A stretch of DNA of 6,395 nucleotides from Ramlibacter sp. (GCA_014376915.1 JACMQP010000025.1:1-6395), one strand, 5' to 3'; positions 1 through 6,395 are shown, numbered from the stretch's first letter. The notes: generated from the letters alone by a model not told the origin. Program-made: numbers and translations.

Positions 1-1019
1 GCGACGGTGATTTGCTGGCCCAGCACGGCGCGCACCGCCAGTTCGTGGCCGCTCACCGATCCCGGCACCCGCAAGCCGTCACCGTCGGGGAACCGATCGT
101 GCAGCAGCGCGTTGATGCTGCTCGGGTCGGCGTCCAGGTCGAGCCAGGCCCGGACCCGGCGAATCACCAGCGGCAACACGCCGCGCAACGAATCGCTCAG
201 CCCCAGCAAGACCTGGTGCTGGTCCGGCAGGAATTCCACCGTTAGCCATCCGCTCGTCCACTGGCCAGCCGACTCGACGGCGAAGCTGCGCGCCAGTTGC
301 CGCCGCTCGGGCGACACCAGTTCGACGCCTTCGATCTGGCGCTTGCGCAAGAAAGCCAGCATCGCCGCGACGTCGTAGGGCGGCCGGTAACCCAGCTTCA
401 CCGTGACGCCGTCGCCGGAACGCTCCGGGGCGGTGCGGCGCAACTGGGTCGGGTTCAGCCCGTAGTGGCCGGCGAACGCCGCATTGAAGCGGCGCACGCT
501 CGCATACCCGCTGATCAGGGCGACCTGGGTGATCGGCAGGTCGGTGTCGGCCAGCAACTGCTTGGCGGTGAGCAGGCGCCGGGTCTGCAGGTACTGGACC
601 GGCGAAACGCCGAACTCGGCTTCGAAGATGCGCCGCACGTGGCGGTCGCTCACGCCCAGCCGGGCCGCCAGTTGTTCCAGCACCGGCACGCCCTCGCGCC
701 AGGCGTCGGGCGCGTCCAGCATCTGTACGGCCTGGCGCGCCAGCATGGCCGACGCATCCTGGATCGACCAGCGCAGCGAATCGGGCGCCAGCTCGGGCCG
801 GCAGCGCAGGCAGGGCCGAAAGCCTGCCTGCTCGGCCTGGGCCGCGTGCGCGAAGAAACGGCAGTTTTCGCGCTTGGGAAGGCGCACCTTGCAGACCGGC
901 CGGCAATAGATTCCGGTGGAGGTCACGCCGGTGAAAAAGCAGCCGTCGAAGCGCGCGTCCCTGGCCTTCATGGCCAGGTAGCAGGAGTCCGGGTGGAGCG
1001 GTGCGCTGTCGCTGTTCAT
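1..1019 (-). CDS. alkA: Ada/AlkA fusion: methyl-acceptor/AraC regulator joined to DNA-3-methyladenine glycosylase II (C-terminus beyond left edge)
   Basis: DNA alkylation repair protein, open from base 1019 to the left edge; 339 complete codons are visible. Residues about 10-80 form the Ada N-terminal zinc domain, with the four cysteines C39 (in GIYCRPVC), C43, C70 and C73; in E. coli Ada the matching first cysteine accepts methyl groups from DNA phosphotriesters. Residues about 110-195 are an AraC-type helix-turn-helix pair (LGVSDRHVRRIF, then ISGYASVRRFNAAF). From about 205 the AlkA N-terminal domain begins (GYRPPYD), and 316-339 enter the HhH-GPD glycosylase domain (RVPGSVSGHELAVRAVLGQQ). 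AlkA excises alkylated bases such as 3-methyladenine. The catalytic Asp and helix-hairpin-helix should lie in the missing 150 or so residues. No O6-methylguanine methyltransferase domain is seen. M1 is chosen over M17 because the Ada domain starts near residue 11. The gene is transcribed away from the mutase gene. An Ada-like role as a methylation-activated regulator is inferred. Confidence 0.9.
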   Translation of the reverse strand, partial: MNSDSAPLHPDSCYLAMKARDARFDGCFFTGVTSTGIYCRPVCKVRLPKRENCRFFAHAAQAEQAGFRPCLRCRPELAPDSLRWSIQDASAMLARQAVQMLDAPDAWREGVPVLEQLAARLGVSDRHVRRIFEAEFGVSPVQYLQTRRLLTAKQLLADTDLPITQVALISGYASVRRFNAAFAGHYGLNPTQLRRTAPERSGDGVTVKLGYRPPYDVAAMLAFLRKRQIEGVELVSPERRQLARSFAVESAGQWTSGWLTVEFLPDQHQVLLGLSDSLRGVLPLVIRRVRAWLDLDADPSSINALLHDRFPDGDGLRVPGSVSGHELAVRAVLGQQITV

Positions 1020-1134
1020 GGACCTGATGATACGCAGCGCCGACAGCGAGGCTGGCCGTTTTCGGACATGTGCCTGCGGGTGCCGGAGCCTACAATTGCC
1101 GCCTTTGCTGCCCGCAGTTTCCAACAATCCGACC
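1020..1134. promoter_or_regulatory. Divergent intergenic region between the Ada/AlkA gene and the phosphohexomutase operon
   Basis: This 115-bp gap separates two outward-facing start codons and should hold both promoters. The rightward candidate -10 (TACAAT) is listed separately. On the minus strand TATCAT (bases 1032-1027) matches the sigma70 -10 consensus at five of six positions, but no good -35 lies 16-18 bp upstream of it. I see no convincing Ada box or other operator by eye. There is no room for an additional gene. Confidence 0.5.
1091..1096 (+). promoter_or_regulatory. Candidate -10 element (TACAAT) for the mutase-waaC-waaA operon
   Basis: TACAAT matches TATAAT at five of six positions and stands out in very GC-rich DNA. 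It sits 38 nt before the mutase ATG, which would give a leader of about 30 nt. No clear -35 is found at 16-18 bp spacing: the nearest match, CGGACA at 1063-1068, is about 22 bp away, which is too far. The call rests on the -10 match and position only. Confidence 0.35.
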
Positions 1135-2523
1135 ATGCAAGTTTCACCCTCCATCTTCAAGGCCTACGACGTGCGTGGCGTCGTTCCCTCCACCATTGAC
1201 GAAGCGCTGGCCTTTGCCCTGGGCCGCGCGTTCGGCGGCATGGCCCGCAAGGAAGGGGAAAGCACTGTCGCCGTCGGCCGCGACGGCCGGCTCAGCGGAC
1301 CATCGCTCAGCGCGGCGCTCGTGCAGGGCCTCGCCGCTGCCGGCGTCGACGTGATCGACATCGGCATGGCGACGACACCGATGCTGTACTTCGCTGCCAG
1401 CACGTTGTGCTCCAGCGGCATCCAGCTGACCGGCAGCCACAACCCGAAGGACTACAACGGCTTCAAGATGGTGCTGGCCGGCCGGGCGATCTATGGCGAG
1501 GAGATCCAGGCCTTGCGCCGGTTGATCGAAGCCGACACCGGCGCTGCCGCCGACGGCAAGGTCGGGACCGTTCGCAACGTCAACCTGTTCGCGCCTTATC
1601 GCGACCGCATCACCGGCGACGTCAAGCTGGCCCGCAAGATGAAGATCGTCGTCGACTGCGGCAACGGCATCGCCGGCGCCTCGGCCCCAGCGATTTTCCG
1701 GGCGCTTGGCTGCGAAGTGATCGAGCTGTTCAGCGAGGTCGACGGCAACTTCCCGAACCACCATCCCGACCCGAGCAAGCCCGAGAACCTCAGGGACCTG
1801 ATGGCGGCGCTCAAGACCAGCGGCGCGGAACTGGGCCTCGCATTCGACGGCGACGGCGACCGGCTGGGCATCGTCACGCCCGGTGGCAACAACATCTACC
1901 CGGACCGCCAGATGATGCTGTTCGCCCGCGACGTGCTCCAGCGCGTCCCCGGCGGCACCATCATCTTCGACGTCAAATGCACGCAGCGCCTGGCGCCCGC
2001 GATTCGCGAGGCCGGCGGCGTGCCGCTGATGTACAAGACCGGCCACTCGCTGATCAAGGCGAAGATGAAGGAAGTCGATTCGCCGCTGGGCGGCGAGATG
2101 AGCGGCCACATCTTCTTCAAGGAGCGCTGGTTCGGCTTCGACGACGGCACTTACGCCGGCGCCAGGATGCTGGAGCTGCTGTCGCGCCATGCCAACCCGG
2201 CGGCCGTGCTCGACGCATTACCGACCAGCTTTTCGACGCCGGAACTGAACGTGAAGTGTGCCGAGGGCGAGCCGCACAAGCTGGTGGAGCAACTGATCGC
2301 GAAGGCCAAGTTCGACGCGCCGGCAGAAGTGACCACCATCGACGGCGTGCGGGTCGACTGGCCCGACGGCTTCGGCCTGGTTCGCGCCTCCAACACCACG
2401 CCGGTGCTGGTGCTGCGCTTCGAGGGCCACACGCAGGCGGCGCTGGACCGAATCGAGAAGGCGATGCTCGAGCTGCTGCGCAGCGTGAAGCCCGACGCGG
2501 CGATCGCCGAGGCGGCGCATTGA
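1135..2523 (+). CDS. algC: Phosphomannomutase/phosphoglucomutase (AlgC/ManB type)
   Basis: Cytoplasmic alpha-D-phosphohexomutase that interconverts hexose 6- and 1-phosphates, supplying mannose-1-P and glucose-1-P for GDP-mannose and UDP-glucose used in LPS and exopolysaccharide. The 462-residue product is nearly the length of Pseudomonas AlgC (463). All four active-site signatures are intact: the phosphoserine loop TGSHNP (99-104, S101), the metal loop DGDGDR (238-243), the sugar-binding loop GEMSGH (320-325) and the phosphate-binding RASNTTP (417-423). The N-terminus IFKAYDVRG is typical of the family. The ATG at 1135 is chosen because this motif begins at residue 7; an in-frame ATG at 1018 would add 39 unrelated residues and overlap the divergent gene. 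No clear Shine-Dalgarno precedes the ATG. It is first of a run with waaC and waaA. Dual mannose/glucose specificity is inferred from the family; pgm or manB are equally usable names. Confidence 0.93.
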   Translation: MQVSPSIFKAYDVRGVVPSTIDEALAFALGRAFGGMARKEGESTVAVGRDGRLSGPSLSAALVQGLAAAGVDVIDIGMATTPMLYFAASTLCSSGIQLTGSHNPKDYNGFKMVLAGRAIYGEEIQALRRLIEADTGAAADGKVGTVRNVNLFAPYRDRITGDVKLARKMKIVVDCGNGIAGASAPAIFRALGCEVIELFSEVDGNFPNHHPDPSKPENLRDLMAALKTSGAELGLAFDGDGDRLGIVTPGGNNIYPDRQMMLFARDVLQRVPGGTIIFDVKCTQRLAPAIREAGGVPLMYKTGHSLIKAKMKEVDSPLGGEMSGHIFFKERWFGFDDGTYAGARMLELLSRHANPAAVLDALPTSFSTPELNVKCAEGEPHKLVEQLIAKAKFDAPAEVTTIDGVRVDWPDGFGLVRASNTTPVLVLRFEGHTQAALDRIEKAMLELLRSVKPDAAIAEAAH

Positions 2524-2533
2524 GCGCCTCCCT

Positions 2534-3514
2534 GTGAACATCCTGTTCGTCAAGCTGTCTTCGCTTGGCGATGTCGTTCATGCGATGCCTGCCTTGCAGG
2601 ACATCCGGCAGGCGCTGCCGCAGGCGCGGATCGACTGGGTGGTGGAAAGCGCTTTCGCGCCGCTGGTCGAGCGCTGCGACGGCGTCGTCCGCGTGATCGG
2701 CTGCGAACTGCGGCGCTGGCGCAGCGCGCCGCTCTCAACGCAGACACGCGGCGAGTGGCGAGCCTTTCGCGACGAACTGCGGTGCGAGGCCTACGACGCC
2801 GTCATCGACCTGCAGGGCTTGACCAAGTCGGCCCTGGTGGCCCGGTTGGCACGGCTGGCCCCGTTTGGCCGGCGCCATGCGCTGGCCAACCAGACCGAGG
2901 GTTCGAGCTACGAAGCGCCGACCCGCTGGGTCGCGCATGCCGCCCACCGCATCGGGCCGCACGTGCATGCGGTGCAGCGCTCGCGCGAGCTGTGCGCGCT
3001 GGCCCTGGGGTACGCGCTGCCGGTCACGCTGCACTACGGCTTGCAAGCGCGAGGCGACAGGGCGGCGACCAACACGGTGGTGTTCGTCCACGGCAGTTCG
3101 CGCGAGGACAAAAGCTGGCCGGAAGCGCACTGGCTCGACCTGGGCCGGCGGCTGCTCGCGCAGGGCCGTTCGATCGGTCTGCCGCATGGCAGCGACGCCG
3201 AGCGCGAGCGCGCCGCCTGCCTCGCCGGTCAGCTCGGACCGCGGGCGGAGGTCTGGCCCCGGCTCGACATCGGCGCTCTGGCGGACCGGCTCGGCGGCAG
3301 CGCCGGCGTGATCGGTGTCGACAGCGGCCTGAGCCACATTGCCGTGGCGCTGGACCGGCCGCACGTGCAGATCTACAACTTCGACACCGCGTGGCGGACC
3401 GGGCCGCAGGCACCAAGCGCCGGCAGCGAGCCGCGCCAGGTCAGCGTCTTCGATCGGCCGACCCCGACGGTGGATGCAGTGTGGTCGGCCTGGCAACGGG
3501 TGAGCGCCGCATGA
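2534..3514 (+). CDS. waaC: Lipopolysaccharide heptosyltransferase I
   Basis: GT9-family, GT-B fold enzyme that transfers the first L-glycero-D-manno-heptose from ADP-heptose to Kdo of the LPS inner core, at the cytoplasmic face of the inner membrane. The product has 326 residues (E. coli WaaC about 319). The N-terminal glycine loop KLSSLGDVVHAMPAL (7-21) contains D13, equivalent to the catalytic Asp13 of E. coli WaaC. The C-terminal donor domain has HGSSREDKSWPE (186-197), whose K193 corresponds to the conserved Lys192, and GVDSGLSHIAVALDRP (261-276), whose D263 corresponds to the conserved Asp261. VIDLQGLTKSALVARL (90-105) is also typical. The GTG at 2534 is the start because MNILFVKLSSLGD aligns with the family N-terminus. 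It lies 10 nt after the mutase stop with only a weak upstream GAG, which suggests translational coupling. Its last bases overlap the waaA ATG. WaaC is preferred over WaaF because of the DKSWPE and SLGDVVHAMPAL forms. Confidence 0.93.
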   Translation: MNILFVKLSSLGDVVHAMPALQDIRQALPQARIDWVVESAFAPLVERCDGVVRVIGCELRRWRSAPLSTQTRGEWRAFRDELRCEAYDAVIDLQGLTKSALVARLARLAPFGRRHALANQTEGSSYEAPTRWVAHAAHRIGPHVHAVQRSRELCALALGYALPVTLHYGLQARGDRAATNTVVFVHGSSREDKSWPEAHWLDLGRRLLAQGRSIGLPHGSDAERERAACLAGQLGPRAEVWPRLDIGALADRLGGSAGVIGVDSGLSHIAVALDRPHVQIYNFDTAWRTGPQAPSAGSEPRQVSVFDRPTPTVDAVWSAWQRVSAA

Positions 3515-4809
3515 TCCGCCCGCTCTATTCCCTGGTGATGAGCGGCGTGCAGCCGTTCCTGCGCCGCAAGTTGCGCCGGCGTGGCGTGGCCGAGCCGGGC
3601 TACCTGCAGCACGTGGACGAGCGCTTCGGCGTGTACCCGGAGCACAGCGACGCCGGCCGGATCTGGATCCATGCGGTGTCGCTGGGCGAGACCCGAGCCG
3701 CCGCGATCCTGCTGGAACAGTTGCGCGCCCAGCAGCCCGCTGTGCGGGTGCTGCTGACCCACGGCACGGCGACTGGCCGGGCCGAGGGGGAGCGCCTGCT
3801 GCGGCCCGGCGATGCGCAGGCCTGGCTGCCTTGGGACACGCCGCAGGCGGTACGGCGTTTCCTGCAGCATTTCCGCCCGCGGATCGGCGTGCTGATGGAG
3901 ACCGAGGTCTGGCCCAACCTGGCCGCCGGCTGCGTCCAACACGGCGTGCCGCTGGTGCTGGCCAACGCGCGGCTGTCCGACAAATCGATGCGGCAGGCGC
4001 TGCGGCTGTCGCAGCTATCGCGGCCGGCCTATGCCGCCCTGTCGGCGGCCTGGGCCCAGACCGCCGACGATGCCAAACGGCTGACACGCGTGGGCGCCAG
4101 CGTGACCGGCGTGTTCGGCAACCTGAAATTCGATGCCGCGCCCGACGCCGCGCAACTGGCACAGGGGCGTGCCTGGCGCCAGCGGCTGGGTCGTCCGGTC
4201 GTGATGTTCGCCAGTTCGCGCGAGGGCGAGGAACAGGCGTTCTTCGCCGTGCTGGCGCAGAACCGGGACTTGCTGCAGGCCGGCTGGGCCCGCCGCTCGA
4301 CCGACGCTGCCGCCAGCGAGGTGCAGTGGCTGGTGGTGCCGCGCCATCCGCAACGCTTCGACGAGGTCGTGGCGCTGGCGGGAGAGCACGGTTTTACGGT
4401 GTCGCGCCGGAGCGCTTGGACGGACGAACCGCAGCCGGGGGACATCTGGATCGGCGATTCGCTGGGCGAGATGGCGCTGTACTACGGCCTGGCGGACGCG
4501 GCGCTGCTTGGCGGCAGCTTCGAGCCGCTGGGCGGACAGAACCTGATCGAGGGCGCCGCCAGCGGCTGTCCGGTGGTGATGGGGCCGCACACCTTCAACT
4601 TCTCCGACGCAGCGCAACTGGCGCAAGAGGCCGGGGCGGCGCTGCGGGTGGAGACGATGGCCGAGGCGGTGCGGACAGCGGTGACGCTGGCTGCCGATGG
4701 GCAGCGGCACGACGAGGTGGCGGCTGCCGCCCTGGCCTTCGCCGCGGCCCATCGCGGCGCGGCGCGCCAGACGGCTGCGGCGCTGCTGGCGCTGGTGGAT
4801 CGGCCCTGA
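3511..4809 (+). CDS. waaA: 3-deoxy-D-manno-octulosonic acid (Kdo) transferase
   Basis: GT30-family, GT-B fold inner-membrane-associated enzyme that transfers Kdo from CMP-Kdo to the lipid A precursor, an essential LPS step just before WaaC acts. The product has 432 residues (E. coli 425). The N-terminal 20 or so residues are hydrophobic then strongly basic (FLRRKLRRR), fitting membrane attachment. HAVSLGETRA (54-63) holds E60, the catalytic glutamate of the family. Further family motifs are METEVWPNL (129-137), GNLKFD (203-208), PRHPQRF (277-283), GDSLGEM (315-321) and GGSFEPLGGQNLIEGAA (334-350). Residues about 251-271 before PRHPQRF look around a dozen residues longer than in E. coli. The ATG at 3511 overlaps the waaC stop in an ATGA, indicating coupled translation; the frame is open far upstream but that part lies within waaC. 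Whether it adds one or two Kdo residues cannot be read from sequence. It ends 4 nt from the stop of the converging tolC. Confidence 0.95.
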   Translation: MIRPLYSLVMSGVQPFLRRKLRRRGVAEPGYLQHVDERFGVYPEHSDAGRIWIHAVSLGETRAAAILLEQLRAQQPAVRVLLTHGTATGRAEGERLLRPGDAQAWLPWDTPQAVRRFLQHFRPRIGVLMETEVWPNLAAGCVQHGVPLVLANARLSDKSMRQALRLSQLSRPAYAALSAAWAQTADDAKRLTRVGASVTGVFGNLKFDAAPDAAQLAQGRAWRQRLGRPVVMFASSREGEEQAFFAVLAQNRDLLQAGWARRSTDAAASEVQWLVVPRHPQRFDEVVALAGEHGFTVSRRSAWTDEPQPGDIWIGDSLGEMALYYGLADAALLGGSFEPLGGQNLIEGAASGCPVVMGPHTFNFSDAAQLAQEAGAALRVETMAEAVRTAVTLAADGQRHDEVAAAALAFAAAHRGAARQTAAALLALVDRP

Positions 4810-4813
4810 GGCC

Positions 4814-6142
4814 CTAGCCGCGGCCGGCCAGCAGGGCGTTCAGGCGGGCCAGGTCTTCCGGCGTCAGCGTGCCGTTGGCCTGGCGCAGCTTGAGGTGGCC
4901 GAGCAGCACGTTGTAGCGGGCCTGCGCCAGGTCGCGCTTGGTCTGGAACAGCTGGCTCTGCGAATTGAGGACGTCGATGTTGATGCGCACGCCAACCTGG
5001 TAACCCAGGCGATTGGCTTCCAGCGCGCTCTGGCTGGACGCCTCGGCCGCTTCCAGCGCCTTGACCTGGCCCTGGCCCGACACCACGCCGAAGTAGGCCG
5101 TGCGCGTGGCCTGCGCCACGTTGCGCCGGGTCGCCTCGAGGTCGGCCTGGGCCTTTTCCTCCAGCGACAGCGTCTCGCGAATCCGGTTCTGCACGGCGAA
5201 GCCGGCGAACAGCGGCAGGTTGAACGACACGCCGACGCTGCCGATGCCCGACCGCGAGTCCAGCGCGGAGTTCGTGCTGCCGTTCTGGTTGCGGGTGAGG
5301 TTGTAGCTGGCCGTCAGGTCCACCGTCGGTTTGTGGCCGGCCTTGGCCTTCTCGGTTTCCAGCTGCGCGATCGCGACGTTGGTGCGCGCCTGCTGGATCG
5401 CGGGGCTCAAGTCCTCCGACTGCTGCACCCAGGCGTTCACGTCGGGCGGCTGCGGCGGCGGCAGGGTCGACGCGACCGGCATCGGATCGGGCTCCACGTC
5501 GGTCTTGCCGACCTGGGTGTCCAGCGCCAGCCGCTTGACCCGCAGGTCGTTCTCGGCGGCGATCTCCTGCGCGATCACCAGGTCATAGCGGGCCTGGGCC
5601 TCGCGCGTGTCGGTGATGGTGGAAGTGCCCACCTCGAAGTTGCGCTTGGCCGACGCCAGCTGTTCGGCCACGGCGGTTTTCTGCGCGCGGACGAAGGCCA
5701 GCGTGTCGTGCGCCGCCAGTACGTCGAAGTAGGCCTGGCTGACCCGGATGATCAGGTCCTGGGCGGCTGCTGTGAGCTGCGCCTGCGCCAGTTCGGCCTG
5801 GCGCTTGCCCTGCTCGTAGGTGGCGAGGTTGGCCGGCCGGTACAGCGGCTGCGAGGCGCTGAGCGTGGCGCTCTGGGTGCCGTACGCGCGCGCCACTTCG
5901 GGGTTGTTGATGTCGAAGCGCGCGCGGTTGACCCCGGCTGCCAGGTTGGCCGAGGGCAGCACGCCGGCCTTGGCCTGTTCGGCTCGGAACAGGTTTGCGT
6001 CGTACTGGGCCTTGGCCGACTGCCAGGCAGCGTCGTACGCCCGGGCCGACTCGTAGAGTTCGAGCAGGCCCTGCGCATGGGCCGGCACGGCCAAAGCCAC
6101 GCCCAGTGCTGCCGTCAGGGGGAGAAACCGCAGTACTTTCAT
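4814..6142 (-). CDS. tolC: TolC-family outer-membrane channel protein
   Basis: Trimeric outer-membrane channel-tunnel protein that works with inner-membrane pumps and periplasmic adaptors in type I secretion or drug efflux. The preprotein has 442 residues (E. coli TolC 493). A signal peptide is clear: MKVLRF, a hydrophobic stretch, then PAHA with cleavage predicted after A23. Two OEP repeats follow. The first contains EQAKAGVLPSANLAAGV (55-71) and FEVGTSTITDTREAQARYD (169-187); the second contains NLPLFAGF (308-315) and YQVGVRINIDVLNSQSQLF (381-399). Long Ala/Gln/Glu-rich stretches fit the periplasmic helices, and a Pro-rich linker (PPPQPPD, 228-234) separates the repeats. The ATG at 6142 is preferred to an upstream GTG at 6250 because the signal peptide starts there and an AGAGGA ribosome site lies 5 nt before it. 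No adaptor or pump gene is in view, so the substrate is unknown. It follows the rhodanese gene by 40 nt, probably in one transcript. Confidence 0.9.
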   Translation of the reverse strand: MKVLRFLPLTAALGVALAVPAHAQGLLELYESARAYDAAWQSAKAQYDANLFRAEQAKAGVLPSANLAAGVNRARFDINNPEVARAYGTQSATLSASQPLYRPANLATYEQGKRQAELAQAQLTAAAQDLIIRVSQAYFDVLAAHDTLAFVRAQKTAVAEQLASAKRNFEVGTSTITDTREAQARYDLVIAQEIAAENDLRVKRLALDTQVGKTDVEPDPMPVASTLPPPQPPDVNAWVQQSEDLSPAIQQARTNVAIAQLETEKAKAGHKPTVDLTASYNLTRNQNGSTNSALDSRSGIGSVGVSFNLPLFAGFAVQNRIRETLSLEEKAQADLEATRRNVAQATRTAYFGVVSGQGQVKALEAAEASSQSALEANRLGYQVGVRINIDVLNSQSQLFQTKRDLAQARYNVLLGHLKLRQANGTLTPEDLARLNALLAGRG

Positions 6143-6147
6143 GTCCG

Positions 6148-6153
6148 TCCTCT
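6148..6153 (-). promoter_or_regulatory. Ribosome binding site of tolC (AGAGGA)
   Basis: On the minus strand AGAGGA is followed by a 5-nt spacer and the ATG at 6142. This is the clearest Shine-Dalgarno in the window. It decides the tolC start against the in-frame GTG 36 codons upstream, which would run into the rhodanese gene. Confidence 0.75.
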
Positions 6154-6182
6154 GGTGCTGTCGTCGTTCTTGGGGCCGGCCG

Positions 6183-6395
6183 TCAGTATCGGGGAACCGA
6201 GCTGTCGCACTCCACCGACCAGGCGTCGATGCCCCCCGCGATGTTGGCAACCACGGCGAAACCGTTGCTGGCGAGGTACACCGCGACCTGCTGGCTGCGC
6301 CCGCCGCGGTGGCACAGCACGGCCACCGGGCGCTTGGGGTCGAGCTCCGTCAGGCGGTCCGGGATGTCGTTCATCGGGATCACCTGCAGGTCGAA
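6183..6395 (-). CDS. Rhodanese-like sulfurtransferase, single domain (N-terminus beyond right edge)
   Basis: C-terminal 70 residues of a small cytoplasmic rhodanese-domain protein, entering from the right edge without a break. Family features are visible in order: IPMNDIPDRLTEL (from about residue 6 of the fragment), the active-site loop VLCHRGGRS with the catalytic cysteine at fragment residue 28 (codon 6314-6312), QVAVYLASNGF, then NIAGGIDAWS and a SVPRY terminus. Rhodaneses carry sulfur as a persulfide on this cysteine, moving it between thiosulfate or other donors and acceptors such as cyanide or thiols; the true substrate is unknown. Full-length relatives of this compact type are roughly 105-140 residues, so perhaps a third to a half is missing. 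A GTG at 6383 is possible but is not the real start, because the residues before it (FDLQ) continue the family pattern. The gene lies 40 nt upstream of tolC on the same strand and is likely cotranscribed. Confidence 0.88.
   Translation of the reverse strand, partial: FDLQVIPMNDIPDRLTELDPKRPVAVLCHRGGRSQQVAVYLASNGFAVVANIAGGIDAWSVECDSSVPRY

Noticed and set aside
1018..1134. N-terminal extension of the mutase from the ATG at 1018
   Set aside because: The 39 extra residues match no part of the family, would include the likely promoter, and would overlap the divergent start codon. The conserved N-terminus begins just after the ATG at 1135.
79..1199. Open frames of 275 codons (minus) and 300 codons (plus) across the left gene
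   Set aside because: The Ada/AlkA reading frame is continuous here and keeps the zinc cysteines, the helix-turn-helix and AlkA motifs. The other frames are composition artefacts.
1144..2190. Open frame of 348 codons antisense to the mutase gene
   Set aside because: It mirrors a gene whose active-site motifs are all intact. High GC leaves few stops on the opposite strand, and its translation is low-complexity and resembles no family.
2735..4162. Open frame of 475 codons antisense to waaC and waaA
   Set aside because: It spans two well-supported genes. The product is an Arg/Ala/Pro-rich shadow with no recognisable domain.
4802..4813. GGCC-CTGA-GGCC hairpin at the end of waaA as a terminator
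   Set aside because: The stem is only 4 bp and no T run follows on either strand, so it does not meet the form of a Rho-independent terminator.
6143..6250. N-terminal extension of tolC from a GTG at 6250
   Set aside because: It would put 36 charged residues before a clear signal peptide and overlap the rhodanese gene, while the ATG at 6142 has a good ribosome site.
1..6395. Mobile element, CRISPR array, tRNA, phage or novel defence system
   Set aside because: No inverted terminal repeats, regularly spaced repeats, transposase or tRNA-like folds are visible by eye. Nearly all bases are covered by six recognisable genes.

Overview
This window looks like chromosomal housekeeping DNA from a high-GC betaproteobacterium, most likely of the order Burkholderiales. 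The reasons are GC content of about two thirds by eye, strong G/C preference at third codon positions, and gene order (phosphohexomutase, waaC, waaA facing a tolC gene with a rhodanese gene upstream of it). The genus cannot be named from the sequence alone.

Layout, left to right. (1) Bases 1-1019, minus strand: the N-terminal 339 residues of an Ada/AlkA fusion for DNA alkylation repair, cut by the left edge. (2) Bases 1020-1134: a short divergent intergenic region with a possible -10 element for each direction. (3) Bases 1135-4809, plus strand: a compact three-gene run of a phosphomannomutase/phosphoglucomutase (AlgC type), heptosyltransferase I (waaC, GTG start 10 nt downstream) and Kdo transferase (waaA, overlapping waaC by 4 nt as ATGA). 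(4) Bases 4814-6142, minus strand: a TolC-family outer-membrane channel with a signal peptide, converging on waaA with only 4 nt between the stop codons. (5) Bases 6183-6395, minus strand: the C-terminal 70 residues of a single-domain rhodanese, cut by the right edge and probably cotranscribed with tolC.

Working together, the central run serves the cell envelope. The mutase feeds activated-sugar pools for lipopolysaccharide (LPS) and other glycans, WaaA adds Kdo to lipid A, and WaaC adds the first heptose to Kdo. TolC is an envelope export channel. The Ada/AlkA gene is a separate, divergently transcribed DNA-repair unit.

All six genes keep the key residues that lie inside the window, and I see no frameshifts. 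I found no mobile element, CRISPR array, tRNA or rRNA, and no evidence of an undescribed system. The findings are modest: a domain fusion, tight gene junctions, possibly unusual translation initiation at two genes, and a mildly over-represented octamer.
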